Positions 10,116 to 20,495 of a DNA stretch of 64,000 nt are shown here, piece by piece (positions within the stretch are counted from its first letter, which is position 1; each line of letters opens with the position of its first letter). The position numbers and the translations under genes were made by a program. The notes beneath the pieces were generated by a model. The model worked only from the letters and a program-made list of their open reading frames with translations. It searched no databases and was not told the origin of the DNA. Source of the stretch: Melitaea cinxia (taxonomy: Eukaryota > Arthropoda > Insecta > Lepidoptera > Nymphalidae); NCBI RefSeq assembly GCF_905220565.1, contig NC_059409.1:14502549-14566548 (forward strand), read 5' to 3'.

Positions 10116-10860
10116 ATCGTTTAAATATAGCCTATCCCACTCGTAATACACAACGAAGCATTCATCGAATTCGATATTAACGAATTTTTGAAATTGATCT
10201 TTGTTGTTGTTGACTCGTTGTACCGAAACACGTAATAAAATAAAGCTTTCAGTTTTACTATATTAATAATAACTGAGCTGAGAGGAAATGGCATCAATAA
10301 CATCTGAAAACCAACTAACGCCTATATATTCAATACATATGTAGAAGTAACTAATGATGATAAATAAACTTAGTCTGAGGAAAGCTTATATTTTAGGAAA
10401 TTATGCTTTTAATTTATTTTTTTAATTAGTTGAATCTTAGTTGTACCATTGAAGTTAAAAAAAATAAAACAATTAAGCATATTTTATTAGTATGTACCGT
10501 ACGTAGCTCGATTTTAGAATATTGTCTTAGATGTATATTGTCAGGAACCTGTCCATTAGGAGCTACTCCTGCTGATCATAGAAATGTGTTGTGTTATGTG
10601 CGTCCTAACACTATTTGACCTTGACGCCGTCAAGGTGCTGTGTACATGTTACAGGCTAGTTACAAGCGACACATTAAATGTAACTAAACATGTTACATAT
10701 AATTTCTAAGCTGTATACAGTAAATCTGATAAATGGAAACAGTAGATTAGCATCATTTGGAAGCCTATCCGGTGCATTAAGTGTAGCGTTTATTTGACTG
10801 ATTTTTATATAGATATAGCTCGGAAACGACATGTAGCTCGATCACGATATGACAAAGCTT
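10116..10860. other. Unassigned AT-rich stretch
   Basis: No recognisable protein. A short perfect palindrome ACCTTGACG-C-CGTCAAGGT lies at about 10619-10637. Open frames at 10121-10303 and 10430-10618 show no domain signature. Confidence 0.4.
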
Positions 10861-10950
10861 GTAATATCCCACTGCTGGGCATAGGCCTCTTTGCCCATGT
10901 AGGGGAAGGCTCGGAGCTTAATTCACCACGCTACTCCACAGCGGATTATT
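10861..10950 (-). mobile_element. SINE-B, 3' part only
   Basis: GTAATATCCCACTGCTGGGC through CACCACGCTACTCC is the complement of the SINE-B tail and adjoining body. Confidence 0.75.
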
Positions 10951-11189
10951 TATTAATGCGTATCGCTTATATAATTCCTGTGCACAGAAACAATAATATT
11001 GTTTATGTAACTAAGTTTATTTAGAGCTGTTATTTACGGTTATTATTTAGTAGAGCAGAAAATCAGTATTAGCTGTTTTAAAACAAAGAGAAAGGGGACT
11101 TCGAACCTCGAAATGGGTAAAAATTTTCATAAATTATACGTTGTTAAATAAATTAGTAATTTTTATTTAAATGAGTGTACGATTCGAGC

Positions 11190-11670
11190 TGTAACATCCC
11201 ACCGTTGGGCATAGACCTCTTTCTCCATGTAGGAGAAGGATTGGAGCTTAATCTAACACGCTGTTCCACTGTGGTTTGGCGAATGTATTCCCTACTATGA
11301 GTAACTATCGCTATCAGGTATTTGTGATAGATAACGGGACCGACACATTTACGTGCTCTCCTAGGCACAAGGACAGACATCCAAAACGGAAAGAAATCTA
11401 ATATATAAAATTCTCGTGTCGCGGTGTTTTTAGTTAAAATCCTTCGAAACGGTTTGAACGATTCTCATGAAATTTTGTGTGCATATTGGGTAGGTCTGAG
11501 AATCGAACAACATCTAGTTTTTATACCCCTAAGTTATGGGGGGGGGGGGATGTACAACAAGGTTTGCGTGGTCAGCATTTATATAAATACTAATATCCAT
11601 CCCGAGCGGGAACCGAACCCGCAAAACCGTTAATGTTTTACTATACACTCACCACTATACCAGAGCGGTT
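11190..11670 (-). mobile_element. SINE-B2, split by a Helitron
   Basis: The body and tail are at 11190-11400 (TGTAACATCCCACCGTTGGG onward). The tRNA-like head is at 11597-11670, where the minus strand has B-box GGGTTCGGTTCCCGC after an A-box-like segment. Comparison with the B2 copy at 61848-62165 shows that the H1 element at 11412-11576 lies inside it. Confidence 0.7.
11412..11576 (+). mobile_element. H1 Helitron-like element, short copy
   Basis: Begins TCTCGTGTCGCGGTG after TATATAAAAT and ends near GTTTGCGTGGTCAGC, with the CTAG end decayed. Landmarks GATTCTCATGAAATTTTGTG and GGGTAGGTCTGAGAATCG are in family order. A run of 12 G lies at 11538-11549. Confidence 0.75.
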
Positions 11671-11687
11671 GTTTATTCATTAAAACT

Positions 11688-12184
11688 AGTGATCGCCTAG
11701 TGGTCGAAATTCGACCATAATTTAACCACAGAATTTAATAAATAAAATAATATTTATGAGTGTGTGTGTCGAATACATGGTAGTGTTTGTAATGTTTTTA
11801 ATATTGATTTAATGTAATTTTTATGCATAATTAAATAATTGTGTTTGCTCGCAAACTAAAAAAAAACCGACTTCAATTAAATCGACGAGTAATACAACGT
11901 AGATCGACGAAAAAATAGTCAAGTAACGTAAGTAAAAAATAGTAAGTTAAAAAAAAATTGTCGGAATCGGTCCACACGGTCAACAGTTCTGATGTAACAT
12001 ACATTAAAAAAAAAATACAGTCGAATTGAGAACTTCCTCCTTTTTTGGAAGTCGGTTAAAAAAATTTGTATTCTGCACTTCTTCTCTACATAAACTATAA
12101 TTGTGCGAAATTTTGTACTCCTCCGTTCGCGTAATTTTCGTAAAAAGGGTTACAAAGTTTTTGCTTCACGTATATATAGGAGAT
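11688..12184 (-). mobile_element. H3 Helitron-like element containing repeat F
   Basis: The minus strand ends with hairpin GGTCGAATTTCGACC followed by CTAG repeats near 11688. The right part (CTGCACTTCTTCTCTACATA, TTTTGCTTCACG) matches the opposite-strand copy at 60060-60400, which lacks the inserted repeat F. Outer limits are approximate. Confidence 0.6.
11838..12056 (+). repeat. Repeat F, internally deleted copy (219 bp)
   Basis: Starts ATTGTGTTTGCTCGCAAAC and ends GGAAGTCGGT, with TA immediately on each side (11836-11837, 12057-12058). It lies inside H3; the copy at 60 kb shows the uninterrupted sequence. Much of the 600-bp interior found at 57.7 kb is missing. Confidence 0.75.
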
Positions 12185-12374
12185 AGATGAGTGTGGGAAA
12201 TGTAAGCTTTATTTAATATAAAGACGTATTTCTCGCCAATCGGCTGTCGCGCCAGAATGTTATGTAATGAAACTAGTATGTAAGGAAATATCGAAGTTAT
12301 TACCTATACATAGGTATTATTTATACTTAACGTAGTCGCATAAATTTTATTTACGTCATGCATCTATAGCATAC

Positions 12375-12600
12375 ACCAAACGGTCGTTTGTTATTATGGT
12401 AAGCAATTTAATGCTTGCCTTATAGGTAATACAGTAACAGTGTATATTGGTATAGTAATTTTTTTTTTCGATATATAAATATAGTAATAGTACATATACA
12501 AATAATTATAAATAATAATACACCCAGGTGGGAATCGAACCCAAAACACCCAGAGCAGAAAGTAGGTCCACTACAAACTGCGCTAGCAGGCTTAAAGATT
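12375..12600 (-). mobile_element. SINE-D copy
   Basis: On the minus strand a tRNA-like head (A-box AGCGCAGTTTGTAGTGG, B-box GGTTCGATTCCC) is followed by the body with ACTGTTACTGTATTACC and AAGCATTAAATTGCTTACC near the end. Its head faces that of the next copy. Confidence 0.7.
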
Positions 12601-12675
12601 GATATGTGGCAACGTCCTTATGCATTGTTTGTGATTGTTAAAATGTAGCTCATTATAGAGTTACACCACATATCT

Positions 12676-12930
12676 AGACTAGCCCGTTGGCGCAGTTTTA
12701 GTGGCCCTGCTTTCTGTTCTTCGGGTTGCGGGTTCGATTCCCGCCCGAGTCTGGGTGTAATATAATATTTGTATTTATATATGTATCATTTCTATGTATG
12801 TTTATCAAAAAAAAATAGTTATAACAGTCGGCTGTTATCTACCTGTAACACAAGCATTAAGTTGCTTACTTTAGGAACAGACGACCATGTGTGTATGTTA
12901 TATGATATTTATTTATTTATTTATCTTAAA
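12676..12930 (+). mobile_element. SINE-D copy
   Basis: The head GACTAGCCCGTTGGCGCAGT contains an A-box, and GCGGGTTCGATTCCCGC is a near-perfect B-box and T stem. The body runs through AGTCGGCTGTTATC and AAGCATTAAGTTGCTTAC to a (TTTA)n tail at 12908-12925. A Pol III-transcribed tRNA-derived SINE is the simplest reading. Confidence 0.8.
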
Positions 12931-13009
12931 ATAACAATCATTGATCATCGCCCGTCTTTCGTTTGTAACTGTTGTGACACATGATAATCACCAGCTTCCC
13001 AACATAAAA

Positions 13010-13110
13010 AGAATCATCAAAATCGATACACCCAATTAAAAATTATGAAGTAACACAAAAAAAATAGTCGACTTTAGAACTTCTTCCGTTTTTGCAGTTG
13101 GGTGATAAAA
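13010..13110 (+). repeat. Repeat F fragment
   Basis: CATCAAAATCGATACACCC, AAAAATTATGAAGTAACAC and a decayed end CTTCTTCCGTTTTTGCAGTTGG match part of repeat F. Confidence 0.5.
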
Positions 13111-13259
13111 GAGAGATTTATTATTCGGAATAAAGTAAATGCACTGAAAAGTATTTTGCAATCCTAGTACAAACACTAACTCAATATTTTAACAAAAAGT
13201 AAATTGCTAGCCAGCGGACCCTTACTGCAATCAAAGATAAAGATTTAATTTTTATCTAT

Positions 13260-13540
13260 AACTGAGGTAGGGTACAGCAGGGAATATCCTGCTTAAAATA
13301 GAGCAGCCCGACTGGGGAAGTAGCTCGACCTTACAGAAGATCACAGCTAAATAATACTGCTTTCAAGCAGCGTTGTTTTCCTTTTGTGATTCAAGTGACC
13401 AGAGCTCCTGACAGATATTTGGGGGTACGGTCGGCAACGCGCTTGCGATGCTTCTGGTGTTGCAGGTGTCTATAAGCTACGGTACCTAATCGCTTATCAT
13501 CAAGTGGGCCGTACGCTTGTTGCCGACCTACCTGTATAAA
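13260..13540 (+). mobile_element. SINE-A copy
   Basis: Complete from AACTGAGGTAGGGTACAGCA to TTGCCGACCTACCTG followed by ATAAAAAATTAA. Confidence 0.85.
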
Positions 13541-13604
13541 AAATTAATAATAGTCAGTCTTATCTATAACATCAATTGATAATCTTTTTTCTAATATATA
13601 AAAT

Positions 13605-14131
13605 TCTCGTGTCATGGTGTTAAACATTGAACTCCACCGAAACGGGTCGACCGATTTTAATAAAATTTTGTGGGCATATCGGGTAGGTCTGAGAATCGGC
13701 CAACATCTATTTTTCATAACCCTAAGTTATAAGGGGCTACGGCACTAAAGAATTTAGCCACCCCCTCTCTTCCCGTGGGTGTCGTAAGAGGCGACTAAGG
13801 GATAACAAGTTTCCACAACCAGCTTGGAACTTAAGAAGCCGACCGATGGCGGGATAACCATCCAACTGCTGGCTTTGAAATACACAGGCCGAAGACGGGC
13901 GGCAGCGTCTTCGGTGCGACAAAGCCAGTAAGTACTGCGGTCACCAACCCGCCTGCCCAGCGTGGTGACTATTGGCAAAGCACATGGGTTCACGTTATTT
14001 TTGGCGTAAACTTGTGGAGGCCTATGTCCAGCAGTGGACTGTATAGGCTGTAATGATTGAAGTTATAAGGGGGGGGGGGATTAAGTGTGTTAATAACATA
14101 TATGGCAAAACAACGTTTGCGGGGTCAGTTA
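13605..14131 (+). mobile_element. H1 Helitron-like element split by SINE-C
   Basis: Starts TCTCGTGTCATGGTG; the end (GGCAAAACAACGTTTGCGGGG) keeps part of the H1 terminal hairpin, but CTAG has become GTTA. The left (13605-13736) and right (14060-14131) parts join across the SINE-C insertion at AAGTTATAAGGGG, where the right part continues into 11 G. Confidence 0.8.
13737..14059 (+). mobile_element. SINE-C insertion with 13-bp target duplication
   Basis: Full-length copy from CTACGGCACTAAAGAATTTA to the tail TGTAATGATTG. The target AAGTTATAAGGGG is duplicated at 13724-13736 and 14060-14072, as expected of target-primed reverse transcription. The tail GGAGGCCTATGTCCAGCAGT matches the codons ending the RTE fragment at 17586-17690. 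Two overlapping minus-strand open frames (13737-13993) come from the repeat itself and recur in the copy at 27 kb. Confidence 0.9.
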
Positions 14132-14390
14132 ATAAACAAATAAATTACGACGTTACTACTGGATATTCTTAGAATCTATCAGCGAGTAATTCAAATTTCA
14201 GTAGTTTCAGTAGTTGTTAAATTCGTACGACGAACATTTCGTGTCAATCAAAGACGAACATTTCGTGTCAATCAAATGTGTAATTGTCAAGTAAAAATGA
14301 CACATTGTAAATTCTATATTATGCTAGACATTTAGGCCAAAATTTAGCCTGTTATATTATGCTAACTACGTGTACATATTTTGTATGTTG

Positions 14391-14566
14391 TCCCTACTAA
14401 TATTATAAATGTTAATGTAAGATTGGTTGTTACGCTTTCACGCGAAAACTACTTCACCGATCATCATGAAACTTTGTACACTTATTCTTGAAGTTATTAG
14501 AAGTAAGATAGGATACTTTTTATTACAAAAGATTTTAATGCGAGCGAAGCCACGGGTGAAAACTAG
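14391..14566 (+). mobile_element. H2 Helitron-like element (176 bp)
   Basis: Starts TCCCTACTAATATTATAAA and ends CACGGGTGAAAACTAG, followed by T. The segment TTACGCTTTCACGCGAAAAC is typical of this family. GCGAGCGAAGCCACGGG just before the end is a decayed hairpin. Confidence 0.75.
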
Positions 14567-14820
14567 TACCTATATCTTCCTCAAAATTTTTACTGTTCTG
14601 TTCCCTACGTAAAAGTATAACGTTACCTATACATTTATTTAGTTAACGCTGTCTATCTTACGATCAGACAACAGTATAATTATGTGTGTTAACAAATTAT
14701 GTCATTAATTAATTTGTATATTATTTATTTATTCTGAAGTGTCTTTTAGAAAACCGTGGAAATAACTATTTTTACTATCGTCTGAGCAAGCTTATCTTTT
14801 TACGTATATTTCTGAAAATA

Positions 14821-14895
14821 AAGACGAGGTATTAAAAGTGACATAGGATACTTTTTGTAAAAAAAAAAAAAAAAAAAAAACAATGCGAGCGTTAT
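14821..14895 (+). repeat. H2 fragment with 22-base poly(A)
   Basis: AAGTGACATAGGATACTTTT and CAATGCGAGCG match the second half of H2. The intervening A run (about 14859-14880) is far longer than in the complete copy. Confidence 0.55.
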
Positions 14896-15378
14896 TGTTA
14901 CATAATCGGACTATTCTTTAGGAATTTTGAAACAAAAATCATTTTGATACTTTTGATCTTATAAATTTTCTGAAAAAATATTTTCCACACAAATCTTGTC
15001 TTTATAACTAAATCTTAATAAATTTTAAATATTAGTAAATTAAAAAAAATCTGTTTGCATGAATATATATACAATATACATACCTACCATATAACAGTAA
15101 TAAGTGTTCATAATAATGTTATTTTATCAAAATAAAACTTTCTCTTAGTTATCGTGGCCTGAATAACTATGTATTTGTGTAACACATTTTTGTACGGTTA
15201 TCGTTCTAACCTCATGAGTGGTGGAATGACATTTTACAGCCTATAATCGTATACACTGTTTATATGTAATCTAACTGGTGTATTCTGACTGACAGCTTTT
15301 AACAATACTCGCTTACAAACTCATTAGCTCTAGAATAAAAGTTCAAAATCTATATATATACATATATAAAATTTTCGT
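14896..15378. other. AT-rich stretch without recognised feature
   Basis: No open frame or repeat match noticed. Confidence 0.45.
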
Positions 15379-15737
15379 GTCACGAGGTATGTTAGCGTTA
15401 AACTAAGAAACTACTGAACCAATTTTTATTTAATTTTGTAAGTATCTGTAATGTGGCCAAACTGGGAGATAGGGTGGTTCTTATCTCAATTATTGATCTC
15501 AATATTTGTTATTGCAAATTAAATGTTTATTATACGACTTCAGTGTGTATTTATCGGTTAGTTTTATAAAATCCTAAGAGATAGCGTTTTGGCATCTAAG
15601 TTGCACAGATATCCGGTAAATGGCGCCGTATTTTTATTTCTAGATTATAGGTAGCGTGTTTGAATATTGAATTTACAAATATTTTAATGAATTATAATTA
15701 CTGAGCCACAGCAACGCGTGGCTGGGTCAGTTATCTT
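15379..15737 (+). mobile_element. H1-related Helitron-like element
   Basis: Starts TTCGTGTCACGAGG after TATATAAAAT and ends GCGTGGCTGGGTCAG. The hairpin GCCAC-agcaacgc-GTGGC sits about 10 bases from the end, parallel to the H1 terminal hairpin, but the interior differs from H1. Confidence 0.55.
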
Positions 15738-16574
15738 ATACTTTTCACCTGCTTATTTAGGATAGTTAATATTAATTATTTAAAACTGAATTATAATATA
15801 TTTTTATGGAAGAAATTGTGAGAAATTATAATTTTAAAACTGATCATTTTATTTATTTCGTCATCTAGCAAAAATCTACATAAAACTCAATGCCGTTTTA
15901 TCAGTCGTAATTTAAGGGGTCTTACTTAACACACAATATTAACAAGTTCTGTATTCCACTCACACGAAATCGTGGGTAAGAACAAGTAGTGTTCAATATA
16001 AACGTTTCAGTTGGGAGTACCTAAACAAAACGTGGCATACATCGCGCCAAATAAAAGTGACCCCGTGTGAGTGATCGAGTAACGAGCCGGTTCAACGGCC
16101 GCGCGACGGGTCAACAGACCCGCGGCGTGCGACCGTTTTCAGAACTACGCTATCTTTAACATGTATACTTTTATCAACTTTATTTTATTTAATTACAAGC
16201 TAAGCCTACGAAATTCGTACCAATAAATTTTATTTATTCATAAATGTATCGATTTCTTGAAATTTTCAAGCACGCACATCTTGCTATAAAGAATAACGAA
16301 AAGAATAACGAAAACTAAAAACTAGGAATTATTCAATTTGGAGCAGACGTTCAGAATTTAAATGTGTAGGTACGCATACATTTCGTCAATTCCTTTTCTT
16401 ATCTATATGGATATGTATTAGGAGCAATTTTTATCAGTAAAGTTTTTACTTTCTTAAAAATAATACAACAATAAAAGAAATAATAGTTATAAGGTTTAAT
16501 TGCATTATAAATATTGGCATTATTTAGGTTTTTCAAGTTTGAAGATTTCCAAAACCCAAAATTTTTAATATACG
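15738..16574. other. Unassigned stretch with GC-rich block at 16020-16140
   Basis: Mostly AT-rich with no gene. The block around GGCCGCGCGACGGGTCAACA contrasts sharply in composition and belongs to no repeat family recognised here. It could be a short regulatory or unannotated noncoding segment; no coding frame was found. Confidence 0.4.
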
Positions 16575-17180
16575 CTGCCAGTAAACCGTCAAACTCGGTA
16601 CAGCAGTTTCAGAGATTAGCCGAAGATTAGACAGACGAAAATTGTAAAAATTGTAATTTTATTTTATGTACCGTGCACACATTGCATTTAGTATAATTGT
16701 ATTTGCAGGCAAACGAAGAAAAACCGACTTCAATTATATCGACAAGTAATGCAACGTAGGTAGACGAAAAAATAGTCAAGTAAATACGCATTATCAAAGA
16801 TTACTCCAAAAGTTGTAATCAGGTCTCAATGAAATTTAAATGTTACCACATGATAAACATCGGCTTTCGATTAAATTAACAATCATCAAAATCGGTACAC
16901 CCAGTAAAAAGTTATGCGGATTTTCGAGAGTTTCCCTCGATTTCTCTGGGATCCCATCATCAGATCCTGGTTTCCTTGTCACGGTACCAATCTAGGGATA
17001 TCTCCTTTCCAACAAAAAAAGAATTATCAAAGTCGGTTCATAAACGACGGATTTATCCCCGAACATACATAAAAAAATATATATATATTAAACGGTCGAA
17101 TTGAGTAACCTCCTCCTTTTTTTGAAGTCAGTTTAAAAAGCGGTTATTTAAATTTTACAAACAGACACTCAAATTTTATT
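16575..17180 (-). mobile_element. H4 Helitron-like element split by repeat F
   Basis: Flanks at 16575-16695 (GTTTCAGAGATTAGCCG, GTACCGTGCACACATTGCATT) and 17134-17180 (AAGCGGTTATTTAAATTTTAC, ACAGACACTCAAA) align with the continuous copy at 63601-63865. Repeat F separates them. Confidence 0.65.
16696..17133 (+). repeat. Repeat F copy (about 440 bp)
   Basis: ATTGTATTTGCAGGCAAACG to TTTTGAAGTCAGTT, bounded by TA on both sides. The empty site in the H4 copy at 63811-63826 reads CATTTAGTAAAAAGCGG, which supports insertion at a TA. Confidence 0.75.
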
Positions 17181-17585
17181 TATTTGTATAGATTTAGAAA
17201 TGAGTAAAGATAATGAATATTATACCTTAACTTTGGTAAAAGGCGTTAAAAATAAAATAAAAAATTACTTTATTCAAACAGGCTTCAAAAGCACTTTCGA
17301 GTCGTCATTTTATAAATTAAAACTAAAAATGATTATTATTTTTGTAAAAGTAAAGCTACCGCCGATTCGGAATGTAAATTCTGCACAGAAGAATCGGCAA
17401 AAAACCCCGCAGTTAATCTTTTGAAAATAACATATAAACTGTGTTTTAGTTCAAATTAGTAATAACATCTTGCATGAAATAAAATACAGTTATCTGCGTC
17501 AATCTTAGTAGATTATTATTTGAAGATTAAAAGCTTTTAAATCACGTGGCTCGTGAGTTCAGTTACTTGTTTCATTACTTCATCA
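17181..17585. other. AT-rich stretch; short open frame not called
   Basis: A 74-codon forward frame (17200-17424) is Lys- and Ile-rich and has no recognised domain. It may be chance in AT-rich DNA. Confidence 0.4.
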
Positions 17586-17690
17586 CTTCAGCCTATCGCA
17601 GTCCACTGCTGAACATAGGCCTCACCACGTTCGCGCCAAGCGTCCCGGTTTTCCGCAATCCTCATCCAGCCACACATAGTTACTTGTTAC
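17586..17690 (-). pseudogene. RTE LINE 3' end: C-terminal codons
   Basis: On the minus strand the reading is WMRIAENRDAWRERGEAYV then QQWTAIG and stop, the typical C-terminus of insect RTE-type LINE polyproteins. Only about 30 codons survive. The DNA of the GEAYVQQW codons is nearly the same as the tails of SINE-B and SINE-C, tying those SINEs to an RTE partner. Confidence 0.8.
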
Positions 17691-17807
17691 ATTTAATATT
17701 GTTAGAAGTATTGAATGAATTAAAAGTAAAAAAAAAGGTTTACTAAAAATAATAAAATATCCGTTTCTTTTCACTTTTTTACTATCAACAATCAAGGCTT
17801 TATAACC

Positions 17808-17965
17808 TTGTCGCGAGATTCAAGTACTCGTATTTACTTGGTTTGATTAAAAATTTAAATCAATTAAATCAAATTAATTAATTTTCTTGTTTATCTACAT
17901 GGGTAACTCTTAAAGCTTTTAAAAACGACCCTGTTAATCCTAAATCCTAAAGGACATTAAAATTT
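17808..17965 (+). repeat. TIR-M fragment
   Basis: TTGTCGCGAGATTCAAGTA and GTATTTACTTGGTTTGA match the TIR-M terminus; AAAGCTTTTAAAAACG resembles an interior block. Confidence 0.5.
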
Positions 17966-18689
17966 GTAAATACAACTAAAATATAAATTTTGCTTCTTAT
18001 GTCATCCGTATATGAACTATAAGATACTTATATAATACTTATATATAAATCTACATAGCTGTTATATATAATTTAAATCATCCAATTTATTGGTTTCGTT
18101 ATTGTTCGATGTTATATCCGGAACCGTCTTCGGTCTGAACTGGTTATAAGGGTAGAAGTTTTATACTTTCATGGTCACTATGACCACTATGGAGGCCGAA
18201 ATTATGGAAGTTTCAAAATATTATGGATGGGTGGTGTAAGGCTTTCTTTTCACGTTAAAACTTACTGAATGGTTTGTTTTTAAACGGAAAAAAACCTGTA
18301 CTTAAGTCTCATAATTCCTAGGGGTTAGATTCTGATGCGAGAGTGCGAGACGCAGCCAGAAGTCAGTTTTTTTTTACTAAGGCTGAGCGTGGATGTCATC
18401 CTTAGGATTCACTACATATTTTGTGTTTTACAGTTATGAGTTTAACGTTTCACTTGCTATAAATGAAGTACAACAAAATTTTTGAGTACTATTGACTTTT
18501 TCTACAAATATTTTGCCATGAAATTTAAGTGTAGGACACTTTTGGTTTAATCGATTAGCTCATGTAAGCTTGATAGTTAAGTTTATAATTACTATTTAGA
18601 GTAATACATTTTTATCACACAAAAATATAAACGAAACTAAAATCAATGTATGTGTACCTACAGCTAAGGGTTGTCAGACATAACACGAT
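17966..18689. other. Unassigned AT-rich stretch
   Basis: The part around 18120-18370 (GCGAGAGTGCGAGACGCAGCC) hints at a decayed Helitron, but limits could not be placed. Confidence 0.4.
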
Positions 18690-18925
18690 AGTTACGAGTG
18701 TCTATAAGCTGTTTTCAAGGGTCTTTACCAATCGTATTCTTCGAGGCTTTCAGCCTTTCGAAAAGGCTACATCCACATGGACCATATACACACGCTACGG
18801 CAGGTTTTGCTGAAAACCGAGGAGTATAATCTGCCGCTATGTATTGCGTATGTGGACTATGAAAAAGCCTTCGATTCTTTCGAGACCTGGGCGGTGCTAG
18901 AGTGTCTCCAGCGGTGCCCGGCATA
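18690..18925 (+). pseudogene. RTE reverse transcriptase fragment
   Basis: Reading VYKLFSRVFTNRI at about 18698 and then, in a shifted frame from 18776, MDHIHTLRQVLLKTEEYNL and YVDYEKAFDSFETWAVLE up to a stop at 18923-18925. VDYEKAFDS is RT motif A with its catalytic Asp. A block between the two pieces is lost and the frame changes, so this is a dead piece of an RTE-type element, distinct from the long LINE at 31-34 kb. Confidence 0.8.
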
Positions 18926-19095
18926 AGGAGCGCATGGAGCTGTGATGATTTTCAATCTTGCTAGAATAATACCATTGATTTTATAAATGTCTCTTAGAAT
19001 GAGGTGATATAAAATTTGGCTCTAGTCTCGCGTTTAGTTAAATTAAACTAACCGTCCGGTATCCCGAACACCTTGAATATAAATTTTTTATCACT

Positions 19096-19275
19096 CACTT
19101 GATCACTTCAGCCTATCGCAGTGGACGGCGATAGGCTGAAGTGATCAAGTGGGTAATAGGACATAGGCCTCTCCAAATTCGCGCCAGCCAGTTTCAGTGC
19201 CGGTTTTCCGTTCAATCGGTTTCGATCCTCATCCAGCCTATATCGGCAATCTTACGTAGATCGTCGGTCCAGCGG
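19096..19275 (-). pseudogene. RTE 3' end remnant with perfect foldback
   Basis: The minus strand keeps GGCTGGATGAGGATCGAAA and GGAGAGGCCTATGTCC of the RTE C-terminal codons, with stops. At its end 24 bases at 19096-19119 are repeated in exact inverted form at 19128-19151, with an 8-base loop between them. Confidence 0.65.
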
Positions 19276-20334
19276 TCCAGCGGTCCGGAAGACGTCCCAC
19301 ACTGCGTTTGCCACACCGGGTTTTTTATAACGCTCAAATGTAATACTCGCCAACTTGAGCGCGGTGATTTCGTCTAGAACAAAACAACCCAAGCGTAGCA
19401 CGAATTTCATTACAGTATTTTTTACCAGTAGTAGTTTAAGCGTTTGTAATATTAAGTTTTATTTTGTTTAGGGCTTGGCACCAATTTCAAACCTATAAGT
19501 AGCACATAGAAGTATGCAACAAATTTTATTACAGGTACTAGTTTGCATAAGAATGCGATTGTGTTCAAATTGGATCTTTATTATGTTATTTTTTGCTTTT
19601 TAGTTTTTGAAGTCGGTTTTTTTTTGTAGTTTTTTTATGTGAGTACAAGATCGTAAAATTAAGACAATTGTCAAGATTCATAAAATTACGGAATTACGAA
19701 TAAGCGCAAAATAAAAAAAAGTCTTTTTCCTCACATGGATGGTTTCATATTAAAACTAAATAATTGTACGGACATTCATAAATTTGATAATGAACTAATT
19801 TTTTGATCCAATTTTGAATAAATTCACATAGACTCTGTTTTCTTTATTTTTATCATGTTTTATCGAAGAAATGCCGTAACATTAACAAGCTTACAATGGA
19901 ATAAAAAACCAATAAATAAATAATAATAAAAAAGAAATAAATAAATGAAGTATATACGTAGCGTTCTTTGATATAAGAGGCCATCTTAATCACTATCGTT
20001 AAGTTACAGTTTTATAGCATATAGCTAAAGTTTTGAAGTATTCGTATTTCTATGCGAATAAAATATAAGACTGTTGTATTTTTTTGGTTAAAAAATTATT
20101 TGTTTCCTTAATTAAACGTCTAAAAAATATTGTATAAATTTGTTTTCAAATGTTGCACGTTTTCATTGTTGCTAAGCTATTGTTAAAGGCAGACCATACA
20201 CTATCATAATTTTTGTATTGCAAAAATTTTGATAGATCTCATACGTCAGTAAAATATATTTTTTTTATTATAGTAAAAAGTAGTGTGATAATGACGAATC
20301 CCTATTTCCAAAATTGGTTAAGTTAGGTTAGTAC
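19276..20334. other. AT-rich stretch; repeat F end at 19605-19640
   Basis: Apart from TTTTGAAGTCGGTTTTTTTT, a repeat F terminus, nothing recognisable. Confidence 0.4.
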
Positions 20335-20495
20335 GTGGTAGGTGGCGAATGCTAGCGCGACCCCATCTCGCCCCACCCAGGCGGACGACTGCTCACACGT
20401 GGTGGTTTTTAGTCAGTAGGAGTCTGACATAACCCTCTGGCGCCCCCGCGCTGGAGGGTATCCACGATGGATTTTCCCCACGTAAAAAAAAAAGT
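20335..20495 (-). repeat. GC-rich repeat, probable LINE 3' end
   Basis: The block GACCCCATCTCGCCCCACCC to GGTATCCACGATGG contrasts with the AT-rich flanks and contains GTAGGAGTCTGACATAACCC. From memory similar segments are common at LINE ends in Lepidoptera; class not certain. Confidence 0.4.

Noticed and set aside
12676..12760. A functional tRNA gene at the SINE-D head
   Set aside because: A- and B-boxes are good, but the sequence recurs four times with a common non-tRNA body and no complete cloverleaf was seen.
13737..13993. Minus-strand open frames of 61-79 codons, repeated near 27.5 kb
   Set aside because: They lie entirely in SINE-C copies and reflect the repeat, not a gene.
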